Source: Neisseriaceae bacterium HSC-16F19 (GTDB lineage: Bacteria > Pseudomonadota > Gammaproteobacteria > Burkholderiales > Neisseriaceae). Taken from it: a stretch of DNA of 17,080 nucleotides. The DNA lies in assembly GCF_024171525.1 (NCBI RefSeq), contig NZ_JALJZY010000032.1, positions 1 through 17,080 of the forward strand, written 5' to 3'. The stretch's first letter is position 1; each line of letters opens with the position of its first letter. Positions 1 through 7,168 of the stretch are shown here, one piece after another. The notes beneath the pieces are model-generated. The model was given only the letters and a program-made list of their open reading frames with translations, made no database searches and had not been told where the DNA came from. The translations under genes and the position numbers were made by a program.

Positions 1-2
1 GC

Positions 3-95
3 AAAACCGTACTGCCGTGGGCGCTGGCCGTGGTGCATCAGTACAACGACTGCGCGGCACGGCACAGGGGTTTGCTTAAGGCGTGGCCGGGGTAA
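3..95 (+). CDS. Possible 3' end of an unidentified gene (partial)
   Basis: An open frame enters from the left edge and stops with TAA at 93-95, giving about 30 residues that include LPWALAVVHQYNDCAARHRG. The pattern of a Trp, a YNxC motif and a basic C-terminus is reminiscent of the tails of small phage lysis (spanin-type) proteins, but this is a weak impression and no domain can be named. A second frame stays open to a TAA at 77-79 (tail GTAQGFA), so the frame choice is uncertain. The stop codon overlaps the first bases of the palindromic repeat at 94-177. Confidence 0.3.
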   Translation, partial: KTVLPWALAVVHQYNDCAARHRGLLKAWPG

Positions 96-177
96 AATCC
101 GTTCCGCAAAAATTTTTCGGCCATTGATTTTATTGGTAAAAAATCAACGGTCAAGCTGATAATTGCGGAACGGATTT
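94..177. repeat. Nested palindromic element, possible terminator or small MITE
   Basis: Outer arms AAATCCGTTCCGCAA (95-109) and TTGCGGAACGGATTT (163-177) are perfect 15-bp inverted repeats. Inside them is a second pair, CCATTGATTTT (121-131) and AAAATCAACGG (140-150), with one mismatch. The nested layout over about 83 bp is that of a small non-autonomous repeat or a strong two-part RNA hairpin. It begins on the stop codon of the upstream frame, so it may also terminate that gene. Confidence 0.6.
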
Positions 178-210
178 TTGGCGCAAAAGATTAATTGATG
201 TAGATTTGTT

Positions 211-229
211 GGCTTTATCCTATAAAGCC
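211..229. other. Small hairpin in the left intergenic region
   Basis: GGCTTTAT (211-218) and ATAAAGCC (222-229) form an 8-bp stem around a CCT loop. No T-run follows on either side, so it is not a convincing terminator. I see no gene between 178 and 363. Confidence 0.3.
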
Positions 230-267
230 CTGCGGCGGGTAAAGGGAGGGATTACAGGCGACTACAT

Positions 268-284
268 TTTCAGGCTGCCTGAAA
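268..284. repeat. DNA uptake sequence with palindromic flank
   Basis: TTTCAGGCTGCCTGAAA contains the exact 12-mer AGGCTGCCTGAA at 272-283. The extra TTTC on the left makes the site nearly palindromic, so it can also form a short hairpin. The opposite strand reads AGGCAGCCTGAA, which from memory is the Kingella-type dialect. Confidence 0.85.
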
Positions 285-363
285 TATTTGTATTCGCTTT
301 AGATACCGAAATTTGAATCCAAGCATGTTTACGGCTACGGCCATAATCCGCTGGCGCAGCTGC

Positions 364-444
364 GTAGGTCGGATACTTGTATCCGACACCACGCCCGGAT
401 TTCAGCCCCGTCGGATTGATGTCGGATTCAAGAATCCGACCTAC
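364..444. repeat. Convergent pair of REP-like hairpins (BIME-like unit)
   Basis: The left hairpin at 364-388 begins GTAGGTCGGATAC and pairs TCGGATAC with GTATCCGA around TT. The right hairpin at 420-444 is the inverted partner: it pairs TCGGATTC with GAATCCGA around AA and ends CCGACCTAC. They are separated by 31 bp. A pair of the same composition lies at 11766-11845. The last bases of the right hairpin (CTA, 441-443) are the TAG stop codon of smc read on the other strand. Confidence 0.85.
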
Positions 445-3400
445 TGCGCCTCGGCCATATCCAGCGCCTGCTGGATATCCACCGCCACAATGCGCGACAC
501 GCCTTTTTCCTGCATGGTCACGCCCACCAGCTGCTCGGCCATTTCCATGGTCAGGCGGTTGTGGGAGATGTACAGAAACTGGGTTTGTGCCGACATTTCC
601 TTGACCAGATTGCAGAAGCGGCCGGTGTTGGCGTCGTCCAGCGGTGCGTCCACTTCGTCCAAAAGGCAGAAGGGCGCGGGATTGAGGCTGAACAGGGCGA
701 ACACCAGACTCATGGCGGTGAGTGCTTTTTCGCCGCCGGAGAGCAGGTGGATGGTGCTGTTTTTCTTGCCCGGCGGCCGCGCCATGATGGACACGCCGGC
801 GGAAAGCAAATCGTCACCGACCATGTGCAGGCGGGCTTCGCCGCCGCCGAACAGGGTGGGGAAGAAGGTCTGCACCTTGTCGTTGACGGCATCGAAGGTG
901 GCTTTGAAACGGCTCTTGGTTTCTTCGTCGATTTGGGCGATGGCCTCTTGCAGCAGCGCCATGGCGGCCTCGACGTCGGCGGCCTGTGCGGCGTAATAAC
1001 GGCTGCGCTCGTCGGCTTCGTCCAATTCGTCCAGCGCCGCCAGATTGACCGCGCCCAGCGCCTGAATGCCGCGCGCCAATTCGGCGATGTGGCGGCTCAG
1101 CGCCTCGCCGTGCGGGCTGTCGGCGGCGGCGCGCTCGGCCAAGCTGTCGAGGTCGGCGCCGCTGGCCGTTAAATTATCGTGATAACGCTTGGCGTGCAGC
1201 AGGGCTTCTTGTTGTTGCAGCAGGGCGGTTTGCGCGGCTGCCTGAATATCCGGCAGCTGCTGTTTGAGTGCCTGCTGGCGCTGGTATAGGGCCTGTTGCT
1301 GCTTGTGGATTTGCGTCAGCGCTTCCTGAGCTGCGTCATAGGCTTCGTTGGCGGCCTCGATTTCGGCATTCAGGCTTTCCAACAGCGCCTGCTGTTCTTC
1401 GTCCTGCTCCTCCTCGGCATAGGCCAGCGCCAATTCGCTTTGGCGTTCTTGCCATTCTTCGCTCTGGCGCAGCAGCGCCTGTTGTTGCTGTGCGAGGTGT
1501 TGCTGTTGTTGTTGCAGGCGTTGCAGTGCCATTTCCGCCAAACCGTATTGGCGTTTGGCTTCCAAGGCCGCCAGCTGCGCCTGTTTGAGCGCCTGCTGAT
1601 GCTGCTGGTTGTCGCCGCTCAGGTGTTGCTGTTGCGCCTCCAGTGCCGCCAAGGCGCCGTCCAAAGTGGCGCCGTCGGCGGCGGTTTGGCGCTCGATTTG
1701 TTGTTGCAGCGCACTTTCCTGCTCGATGTGCTGCAATTCGCGGGCGATGTGCTCGCGCCGCAGCTGGCCCTGATTGGTGCGCGCCAGCAATTCGGCGGCG
1801 CGGCCGAGGGCGGATTGCAGTTGCTGCTGCTGTTGTTTGAGGGCGGATGCCAGCTGAATGCGTTGCTGCGCGCTGTGCTCGCGGGCCTCGTGGCAGCGTG
1901 CCAGCGCGGCTTCGGTGTCCGCCAGCGGTGCTGCCAGCGCCGCCTGTTCGGCCTGCAAATCGGCCAGGCGTGCGCGTTGCTGCAATAAATTATCGCCGCT
2001 GTGGCTGTGATACAGCACCACCCCGGCAGCATCGACGCAATGGCCTTCGGGGGTCATCCACGCTTCGTGAGCGGCCAGCATGTGCTGCTGCGCCAGCGCG
2101 GTGGCAAGATCGGGGGCGCAGCGCAGCGGTGCCAGCCACACGGCCAAGGCTGCCTGAAAAGCAGGAAGGCTGCTGTGTACGCGGTGCAGCAGGCTGTCGG
2201 CAGGTGCGGCGGGTGCGGCCGGGCTGCGGTTAATCCACGCGGCGGCCTGTTCGGCGTCGGGGCGGAAATCCGCCGCCACGGCGCGGGCCTGCAGGCGGTG
2301 GCCGAGGGCCACGGCCACGGCATGACGCCAGTCGGCATCGCCGTCGGTGTGCTGCCACAAGGCGGGTGTGTCTTGCGGCCAGATGTCGTCTTGTGCGGCA
2401 TCGGCGGGCAGCAGGGCTTCGATGGCCTGTTGCTGCGCCGTCAGGGTGACGAGGCGGTGGCGCTGCTGCTGCAATGCTTCTTCCACGCGGCGGCTTTGCG
2501 CCTGCCAGTGTTCCAGCTGCGCTTCGCATTCGGCCAGTGCCTGCTCGCGTTCGGCCACTTGCGCCTCGTGTTCGTCCGCTTCCGCTTGGGCGGCGGCCAC
2601 GGCTTCGTCTTCGGGCAGATTCAGCGCGCCCAGTTCTTCCTGCAAACGCTGCTGCCGTGCCTGCAATTGTTGCAGGCTGTGGACGGCGTGCTGGTGTTGC
2701 TGCTGTTTGAGGGCGCGTTCGCGTTGCAGGCGGCTGTATTCGTCCTGCTGGTTTTGGCGTGCCAGTGCGGTGTCGTGGGCGCGCTGTTCCAAATCGGGCA
2801 GGGCGGCCTCGTGTTCGGCGGCCTGCAAGGCCCATTCTTCCAAGCGCAACTGCGCTTCTTCTGTCTGCCCGGTCAGGGTTTCGGCCTCGGTTGCCAGTTG
2901 CTGCTGCTCTTGTTGCAGGCGTTGCAGCTGGATGTGGGCCTGGGTTTTTTCGCGCTCGAAACGCTGTTGCAGGCTTTGGCGGTGGCGGATTTGTTCTTCC
3001 AGCCGCGCCCATTGTTCGCGCAAGAGCGCACGGCGGTTGGTGAGTTCGTGCACGGTCTGCTGCTGCGCCTGCTCGGTTTCCTGGCCTTGGCGCACGCTGT
3101 CGTCCACGCTGTCGATTTGCGCGTGGATGTCGTCCTGCCGGGTTTGCTGCTCGCGGTGGCGGAGGGTGGCGGCATCGGCATCGGCCAGCGCCTGCTGCCA
3201 TTGCACATAGTCGAGCAAATCCTGATGTGCGGCCAGTTCGGCCTTGAGGTGGCGGTAGCGTTCGGCGGTTTTGGCCTGGCGTTGCAGTTTTTCCACCTGG
3301 CGGTCGAGCTCGCTTTGCAAATCGGCCAGGCGTTGCAGGTGTTCGCGCGTGTCTTTGAGGCGGTTTTCGGTTTCGCGGCGGCGCTCTTTGTATTTGGACA

Positions 3401-3908
3401 CGCCGGCGGCCTCTTCGATATAGGCGCGCAATTCCTCCGGCCGCGCTTCGATGATACGCGAAATCATGCCCTGCTCGATCACCGCATAACCGCGCGCGCC
3501 CACGCCGGTGCCGAGAAACAAATCGGTGATGTCGCGGCGGCGTACCGGCTGGTTGTTGATGTAATAGCTGGATTCGCCCTGACGGGTGAGCTGGCGCTTG
3601 ATGGCCACTTCGGCATATTGGCCCCACGGCCCCTGCAAAGTGCCCTCGGCATTGTTGAACACCAGCTCCACCGCCGCACGCGGGGCGGGGCGGCGGGTGG
3701 CGGCGCCGTTGAAGATGACGTCCTGCATGCTTTCGCCGCGCAACTGCTTGGCCGAAGCCTCGCCCAAAACCCAACGTACGGCGTCAATTACATTGGATTT
3801 GCCGCAGCCGTTGGGGCCGATCACCGCCACCAGCTGGCCGGGTACGGAGATGGTGGTGGGATCGACAAAAGACTTGAATCCGGACAGTTTGATGTGGGTG
3901 AGGCGCAT
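441..3908 (-). CDS. smc: Chromosome partition / condensation ATPase Smc
   Basis: This 1155-residue protein is the bacterial SMC ATPase, which dimerises and works with ScpA and ScpB to organise and segregate the chromosome. The N-terminal head carries Walker A GPNGCGKS (residues 31-38). The C-terminal head carries the signature LSGGEK (1056-1061) and Walker B FCLLDEVD (1080-1087). Between them are two long coiled coils (about 170-500 and 650-960), unusually rich in Gln and Ala, around a divergent hinge near 510-640. Length is normal for the family. The ATG lies directly behind a DUS (3913-3924) and has no obvious Shine-Dalgarno sequence. The TAG stop lies inside a REP-like hairpin. It is divergent from comEC; scpA and scpB are not nearby. 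An exact DUS at 2147-2158 is read on this strand as part of the hinge-region FQAAL. Confidence 0.98.
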   Translation of the reverse strand: MRLTHIKLSGFKSFVDPTTISVPGQLVAVIGPNGCGKSNVIDAVRWVLGEASAKQLRGESMQDVIFNGAATRRPAPRAAVELVFNNAEGTLQGPWGQYAEVAIKRQLTRQGESSYYINNQPVRRRDITDLFLGTGVGARGYAVIEQGMISRIIEARPEELRAYIEEAAGVSKYKERRRETENRLKDTREHLQRLADLQSELDRQVEKLQRQAKTAERYRHLKAELAAHQDLLDYVQWQQALADADAATLRHREQQTRQDDIHAQIDSVDDSVRQGQETEQAQQQTVHELTNRRALLREQWARLEEQIRHRQSLQQRFEREKTQAHIQLQRLQQEQQQLATEAETLTGQTEEAQLRLEEWALQAAEHEAALPDLEQRAHDTALARQNQQDEYSRLQRERALKQQQHQHAVHSLQQLQARQQRLQEELGALNLPEDEAVAAAQAEADEHEAQVAEREQALAECEAQLEHWQAQSRRVEEALQQQRHRLVTLTAQQQAIEALLPADAAQDDIWPQDTPALWQHTDGDADWRHAVAVALGHRLQARAVAADFRPDAEQAAAWINRSPAAPAAPADSLLHRVHSSLPAFQAALAVWLAPLRCAPDLATALAQQHMLAAHEAWMTPEGHCVDAAGVVLYHSHSGDNLLQQRARLADLQAEQAALAAPLADTEAALARCHEAREHSAQQRIQLASALKQQQQQLQSALGRAAELLARTNQGQLRREHIARELQHIEQESALQQQIERQTAADGATLDGALAALEAQQQHLSGDNQQHQQALKQAQLAALEAKRQYGLAEMALQRLQQQQQHLAQQQQALLRQSEEWQERQSELALAYAEEEQDEEQQALLESLNAEIEAANEAYDAAQEALTQIHKQQQALYQRQQALKQQLPDIQAAAQTALLQQQEALLHAKRYHDNLTASGADLDSLAERAAADSPHGEALSRHIAELARGIQALGAVNLAALDELDEADERSRYYAAQAADVEAAMALLQEAIAQIDEETKSRFKATFDAVNDKVQTFFPTLFGGGEARLHMVGDDLLSAGVSIMARPPGKKNSTIHLLSGGEKALTAMSLVFALFSLNPAPFCLLDEVDAPLDDANTGRFCNLVKEMSAQTQFLYISHNRLTMEMAEQLVGVTMQEKGVSRIVAVDIQQALDMAEAQ
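2147..2158 (+). repeat. DNA uptake sequence inside smc
   Basis: Exact AGGCTGCCTGAA on the plus strand, within the hinge-coding part of smc. In the smc reading direction it encodes part of FQAAL, so the DUS is accommodated by tolerant hydrophobic/Ala codons. Confidence 0.85.
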
Positions 3909-3912
3909 AAAC

Positions 3913-3924
3913 AGGCTGCCTGAA
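3913..3924 (+). repeat. DNA uptake sequence in the smc leader
   Basis: Exact AGGCTGCCTGAA ending four bases upstream of the smc start codon (which occupies 3906-3908 on the minus strand). It fills the place where a ribosome binding site would normally be. Confidence 0.85.
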
Positions 3925-3949
3925 AAAACAGGGCGGCAAAAAACGCGCC

Positions 3950-3978
3950 ATTTTAGCGGAATATCGGCACGGGCATAA
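3950..3978 (-). promoter_or_regulatory. Candidate smc promoter
   Basis: On the minus strand TAAAAT (3950-3955) is a good -10 box in a context (CGCTAAAATGGCGCG) common for betaproteobacterial promoters. TTATGC (3973-3978) sits 17 bp upstream as a poor -35. The distance of about 40 bp to the smc ATG is reasonable. Confidence 0.4.
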
Positions 3979-4007
3979 GGGCGGGTGTGTTGCGCCCGGC
4001 ATGGGGT

Positions 4008-4013
4008 TACAAT
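4008..4013 (+). promoter_or_regulatory. Candidate comEC -10 box
   Basis: TACAAT followed by CGGGC looks like a -10 element. No good -35 is seen at the right distance. If real, transcription would begin near 4020, downstream of the first in-frame ATG (4001), which supports the comEC start at 4046. Confidence 0.4.
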
Positions 4014-4045
4014 CGGGCTTCCCCTGTCTGTGTACGGATTGGCTC

Positions 4046-6343
4046 ATGAACCCGCATCCGAACCGTTTTGCCTGTGCACTGCCCTGGCTGCCGTTTTGGG
4101 CGGCGGGGGTGATGCTGCCGCTGGCCCTGCCGTGGGGCGGGGCGGGCTATTGGCTGGCGGCCGCAGCGTCGGCGGCACTGCTCTACGGCGTGTGGCGGCG
4201 GCCTTGGCTGGGCTGGCTGTTGGCGCTGCTCATCGGTTGCAGCTACGGGGTGTGGCGCACGGAAAGTGCGGTGGCGCGGCAATGGCCGCTGGCGGCGGCA
4301 GGCGAGCGCCACAGCATGGAAGTGCGGGTGTTGTCGGCGGCACGCCAGGACGTACGGCGCCAGCGCATCGACGCCGAACTCACCGCCGCCGACGGCCGCC
4401 GCTACCGTGCCCAGCTCAACGATTACCGCGAGCGCGACTGGCCCGCAGGCAGCCGTTGGCAGGCAGAGGTGCGTCTGCGCCCCATGGTGGGCGAAGCCAA
4501 TGCCGTCGGCTTCAACCGCGAAGCCTGGGCACTGGCCAACGGTATTCATGCCGGCGGCAGCATAGGCAAAGAGCGGGTAAGGCTGCCTGAAAACACGCAG
4601 GCGGGCGATGTCTGGCGGGCTTACCGCGCCCGTTTGCAGGCGCGCTGGCAGCGGGCGGCGGCGGATTATCCGCAAGGTGCGGCGCTGATGCAGGCTTTGA
4701 GCTTGGGCGATCAGGGCGCCTTGGCGCCGGAAGCGTGGCAGGCGTTCCGCCCTTTGGGGATTAACCATCTGGTGAGCATTTCCGGCCTGCACATCGGCCT
4801 GGTGGCGGTGTTGGCGGCGGGTTTGATGCGGGCGCTGTTGCGCTTTATCCCCGGACGGCGGCGGGCGCCCAAGCTGTGGTGGCTGGGCGCCGGGGTGGCA
4901 GCGGCGGTGTTTTATGCCGCCTTGTCCGGTTTTGCGGTACCGGCGCAACGCGCGCTGCTGATGACCGCCATCCTCGCCTGGGGCTGGTACCGGCGCGAAC
5001 AGGTGTCGCCGTGGCAGACCTGGTGGCGGGCGCTGGCGGCGGTATTGCTGCTGGATCCGCTGGCGGTGCTGGGCGCCGGATTCTGGCTCTCTTTCGGTCT
5101 GGTGGCGGCGCTGATTTGGGCGGCGGCAGGGCGCAGCCGCAGTGCGGTGCGCGGCTGGCGGCGCGGCCTGCTCACGGCGGTGCGCGCGCAATGGGCTGCC
5201 TCGCTGGCTTCGGTGGTGGGCGTGGCCTATTTGTTCGGCAGCGTGCCGGTATTGAGCCCGCTGGTCAATGCCGTGGCGATACCGTGGTTTTCGTGGGTGC
5301 TCGTGCCCTTGGGTTTGCTGTGTCTGCTTATGCCGTGGCAGGCGGCGGTCAACGGGGTGGCGGCGCTGGCGGAATACACCATGCAGGCGCTGTTGTGGCT
5401 GGGTGTGCGTGCGCCGGAAATTGCGGTGGCGCAGGCACCGGCGCCTTTGCTGCTACTGGGTGCGCTGGGTGCGGCGGTGTGGCTGTTGCCGCGCGGCTTG
5501 GGCTGGCGGCCGTTGGGGACATTATTTCTGCTGCTGATGCTGTGTTACCGCCCGCCCGCCTTGCCGCACGGCGTGGTGCGCATCAGCGTGTGGGATGTGG
5601 GCCAGGGCTTGTCGGTCTTGGCAGAAACCCGCCATCACCGCCTGCTTTACGACACCGGCACGGCCTATGCCGCCGCCAGCCAGGTACTGCCCAATCTGCG
5701 CGCCCGCGGCGTGCGGCGGCTGGATGCGCTGGTGTTGTCGCATGCCGATGCCGACCACGACGGCGGCGCGGCCTTACTGGCGGCACACAGGCTGCCTGAA
5801 AGCGTATGGGCGGGGCAGCCTGAGGCATATGCCGCCCTGTTTGAGGCACGGTATTGCGCGCCCGGCCATTGGCAGTGGGACGGCGTGTGGTTTGAGTTTC
5901 TCACCCTGCCGCCGCCCGCCGGTGCCGATGACAACGAGCACAGCTGCATTATGCGCGTGATTGCGGGCGGGCAGGCGCTGCTGCTCACCGGCGATGTGAG
6001 CCTGCGCGGCGAACAGGCGCTGGCGGCGCATTATGATGCCGATGCCCTCTACAGCCAGGTGTGGGTGTTGGGCCACCACGGCAGCCACACCTCCAACGGC
6101 AGCACACTCCTCAACGCCGTGCGCCCCGAATGGGCGGTGGCCAGCAGCGGTTTTGCCAATGCCTACCGGCATCCGCACCCTTGGGTATTGCAACGCTTGG
6201 CGCGCGAACAGGTGCGCCTGCACCGCACCGATGAGCAGGGCGGGGCATGGTTTGAACTGGGGCGGGATGCCGCGGTGGAGGTGCGGCCGATTCGGGACAG
6301 ACCGCCGTTTTGGCAGCGCAAGCCTGTACGGAAGGCGGAATAA
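4046..6343 (+). CDS. comEC: DNA internalization protein ComEC/Rec2 (ComA of Neisseria)
   Basis: ComEC is the polytopic inner-membrane channel that carries single-stranded transforming DNA into the cytoplasm. The 765-residue protein has N-terminal membrane segments, then the competence core with SISGLHIGL around residues 244-252. The C-terminal metallo-beta-lactamase-like domain shows WDVGQG (516-521), SHADADHDGG with first His at 566, TGDVS with Asp 650, and GHHGSHTS with His 677/678. These metal-ligand motifs appear intact, consistent with a nuclease-type domain. I chose ATG 4046 over the in-frame ATG at 4001 because a -10-like TACAAT lies between them and because MNPHPNRF leads straight into the first hydrophobic segment. 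Two exact DUS lie in frame (4580, 5789), both read as RLPE. It is divergent from smc, and lolB follows under its own promoter. Confidence 0.95.
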   Translation: MNPHPNRFACALPWLPFWAAGVMLPLALPWGGAGYWLAAAASAALLYGVWRRPWLGWLLALLIGCSYGVWRTESAVARQWPLAAAGERHSMEVRVLSAARQDVRRQRIDAELTAADGRRYRAQLNDYRERDWPAGSRWQAEVRLRPMVGEANAVGFNREAWALANGIHAGGSIGKERVRLPENTQAGDVWRAYRARLQARWQRAAADYPQGAALMQALSLGDQGALAPEAWQAFRPLGINHLVSISGLHIGLVAVLAAGLMRALLRFIPGRRRAPKLWWLGAGVAAAVFYAALSGFAVPAQRALLMTAILAWGWYRREQVSPWQTWWRALAAVLLLDPLAVLGAGFWLSFGLVAALIWAAAGRSRSAVRGWRRGLLTAVRAQWAASLASVVGVAYLFGSVPVLSPLVNAVAIPWFSWVLVPLGLLCLLMPWQAAVNGVAALAEYTMQALLWLGVRAPEIAVAQAPAPLLLLGALGAAVWLLPRGLGWRPLGTLFLLLMLCYRPPALPHGVVRISVWDVGQGLSVLAETRHHRLLYDTGTAYAAASQVLPNLRARGVRRLDALVLSHADADHDGGAALLAAHRLPESVWAGQPEAYAALFEARYCAPGHWQWDGVWFEFLTLPPPAGADDNEHSCIMRVIAGGQALLLTGDVSLRGEQALAAHYDADALYSQVWVLGHHGSHTSNGSTLLNAVRPEWAVASSGFANAYRHPHPWVLQRLAREQVRLHRTDEQGGAWFELGRDAAVEVRPIRDRPPFWQRKPVRKAE
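4580..4591 (+). repeat. DNA uptake sequence inside comEC (first)
   Basis: Exact AGGCTGCCTGAA, in frame as Arg-Leu-Pro-Glu in the soluble N-terminal part of ComEC. Confidence 0.85.
5789..5800 (+). repeat. DNA uptake sequence inside comEC (second)
   Basis: Exact AGGCTGCCTGAA, again in frame as Arg-Leu-Pro-Glu, shortly after the metal-binding HADADHDGG motif of the C-terminal domain. Confidence 0.85.
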
Positions 6344-6363
6344 CAAGTTTGGGGCGGGTGCCG

Positions 6364-6392
6364 TTGTGGTTCGAGCCGGGCTTGCCTATAAT
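6364..6392 (+). promoter_or_regulatory. Promoter of lolB
   Basis: TTGTGG (6364-6369) and a perfect TATAAT (6387-6392) are separated by 17 bp, just after the comEC stop. This is the best sigma-70-type promoter in the window, and it gives lolB transcription independent of comEC with a leader of roughly 85 bases. Confidence 0.7.
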
Positions 6393-6418
6393 CCGCCCGT
6401 TTGATTTCAGACAGTCGT

Positions 6419-6430
6419 TTCAGGCAGCCC
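6419..6430 (-). repeat. Degenerate DNA uptake sequence
   Basis: TTCAGGCAGCCC is an 11/12 match to the DUS on the minus strand. It lies in the untranslated leader of lolB. Confidence 0.5.
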
Positions 6431-6482
6431 TGTAAAACCCGATTGCGCTGTTTTGTCGTGTCGTATATGGAAGGAAGTTTTT

Positions 6483-7097
6483 ATGTTGTACAGATTAGGG
6501 GCACATGGCGCCTGTTTGGCCGCAGCTTTGCTGCTGGCTGCCTGTAGCCATCCCGGCATGTCCAAGCGCCAGACACAATGGCAGGCTGCAGACGACAAGG
6601 CGGCTGCCGTCGGTTTTCACAGTCAGGGGCGATTGGCGGTGAAGCAGGAGGAAAAAGGCTCTTACGCCAATTTTGAATGGCAAAACGGCCGCCATGTGCA
6701 GCATATCGACGTCAATACGCCTTTGGGCAATACCGTGGGTGTGCTGTGCCGCGATGGCGAAGGTGTGATTGCCGAAGGCAGTGACGGCCGCCAATACCAG
6801 GCCGCCAATGCAATCGAATTGAGCCAAAATCTGCTCGGTTTTGCCCTGCCGCTGGACCATCTGCATTTGTGGGCGCGCGGCTATTGGGCACCGGAAGACA
6901 GCTATGAAATACTGCCCGACGGCCGTTTGCGCCAGTTTGGCTGGGTGATCGAGCGCCGCCTGGCCGCAGACGAACGCACCCCGCGCCTGTTGGTGCTGGA
7001 TAACCGCCAGCTCAATATCCGCTTGGTGTTCGATCAGTTCGAGCCGGTGGAGGAGGACGGCAGCAGCCCGCAGCGTTGCAGTATCCGCAAGGCTTAA
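6483..7097 (+). CDS. lolB: Outer membrane lipoprotein receptor LolB
   Basis: LolB accepts lipoproteins from periplasmic LolA and inserts them in the outer membrane; it is itself a lipoprotein. The 204-residue product begins with a hydrophobic signal ending in the lipobox LAAC, with Cys 21 as the predicted lipidated residue. The mature part shows the LolB pattern: GRLAVKQEEKGSYANFEW, a LPLDHLHLWARGYW segment and a late FGWVIE segment. Length matches the family. The start is fixed by AAGGAAG at 6471-6477, five bases before the ATG; an in-frame start at 6453 would put extra residues before the signal. The stop codon shares its last A with a DUS, and a bidirectional terminator follows. In many Neisseria lolB is followed by ispE; here the downstream gene is unrelated and convergent. 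Confidence 0.93.
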   Translation: MLYRLGAHGACLAAALLLAACSHPGMSKRQTQWQAADDKAAAVGFHSQGRLAVKQEEKGSYANFEWQNGRHVQHIDVNTPLGNTVGVLCRDGEGVIAEGSDGRQYQAANAIELSQNLLGFALPLDHLHLWARGYWAPEDSYEILPDGRLRQFGWVIERRLAADERTPRLLVLDNRQLNIRLVFDQFEPVEEDGSSPQRCSIRKA

Positions 7098-7108
7098 GGC
7101 TGCCTGAA
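7097..7108 (+). repeat. DNA uptake sequence overlapping the lolB stop
   Basis: Exact AGGCTGCCTGAA whose first A is the last base of the lolB TAA stop codon. Confidence 0.85.
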
Positions 7109-7122
7109 ATTATGCGATATAA

Positions 7123-7148
7123 AAAAGGACGGGGAAACCCGTCCTTTT
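7123..7148. terminator. Bidirectional rho-independent terminator
   Basis: AAAAGGACGGG (7123-7133) and CCCGTCCTTTT (7138-7148) form a perfect 11-bp stem around a GAAA loop. There are T-runs at the 3' side on both strands. It lies between the convergent lolB and M20 hydrolase genes and should serve both. Confidence 0.9.
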
Positions 7149-7168
7149 GGTTTGTGCCAACACGCCGA

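Noticed and set aside
313..440. A short frame containing VYGYGHNPLAQL, slightly like the end of an RHS-type repeat protein.
   Set aside because: Too short, interrupted upstream by a stop and running into the hairpin repeat; could be chance.
2001..3923. A 640-codon open frame on the plus strand opposite smc.
   Set aside because: It is a shadow of the GC-rich, Gln/Ala-rich coiled-coil coding of smc. The translation is low-complexity (Leu, Gly, Phe rich) and has no family motifs.
4001..4045. Upstream in-frame start for comEC.
   Set aside because: A -10-like TACAAT lies inside this stretch and the added residues (MGLQSGFPCLCTDWL) are not typical; ATG 4046 preferred.
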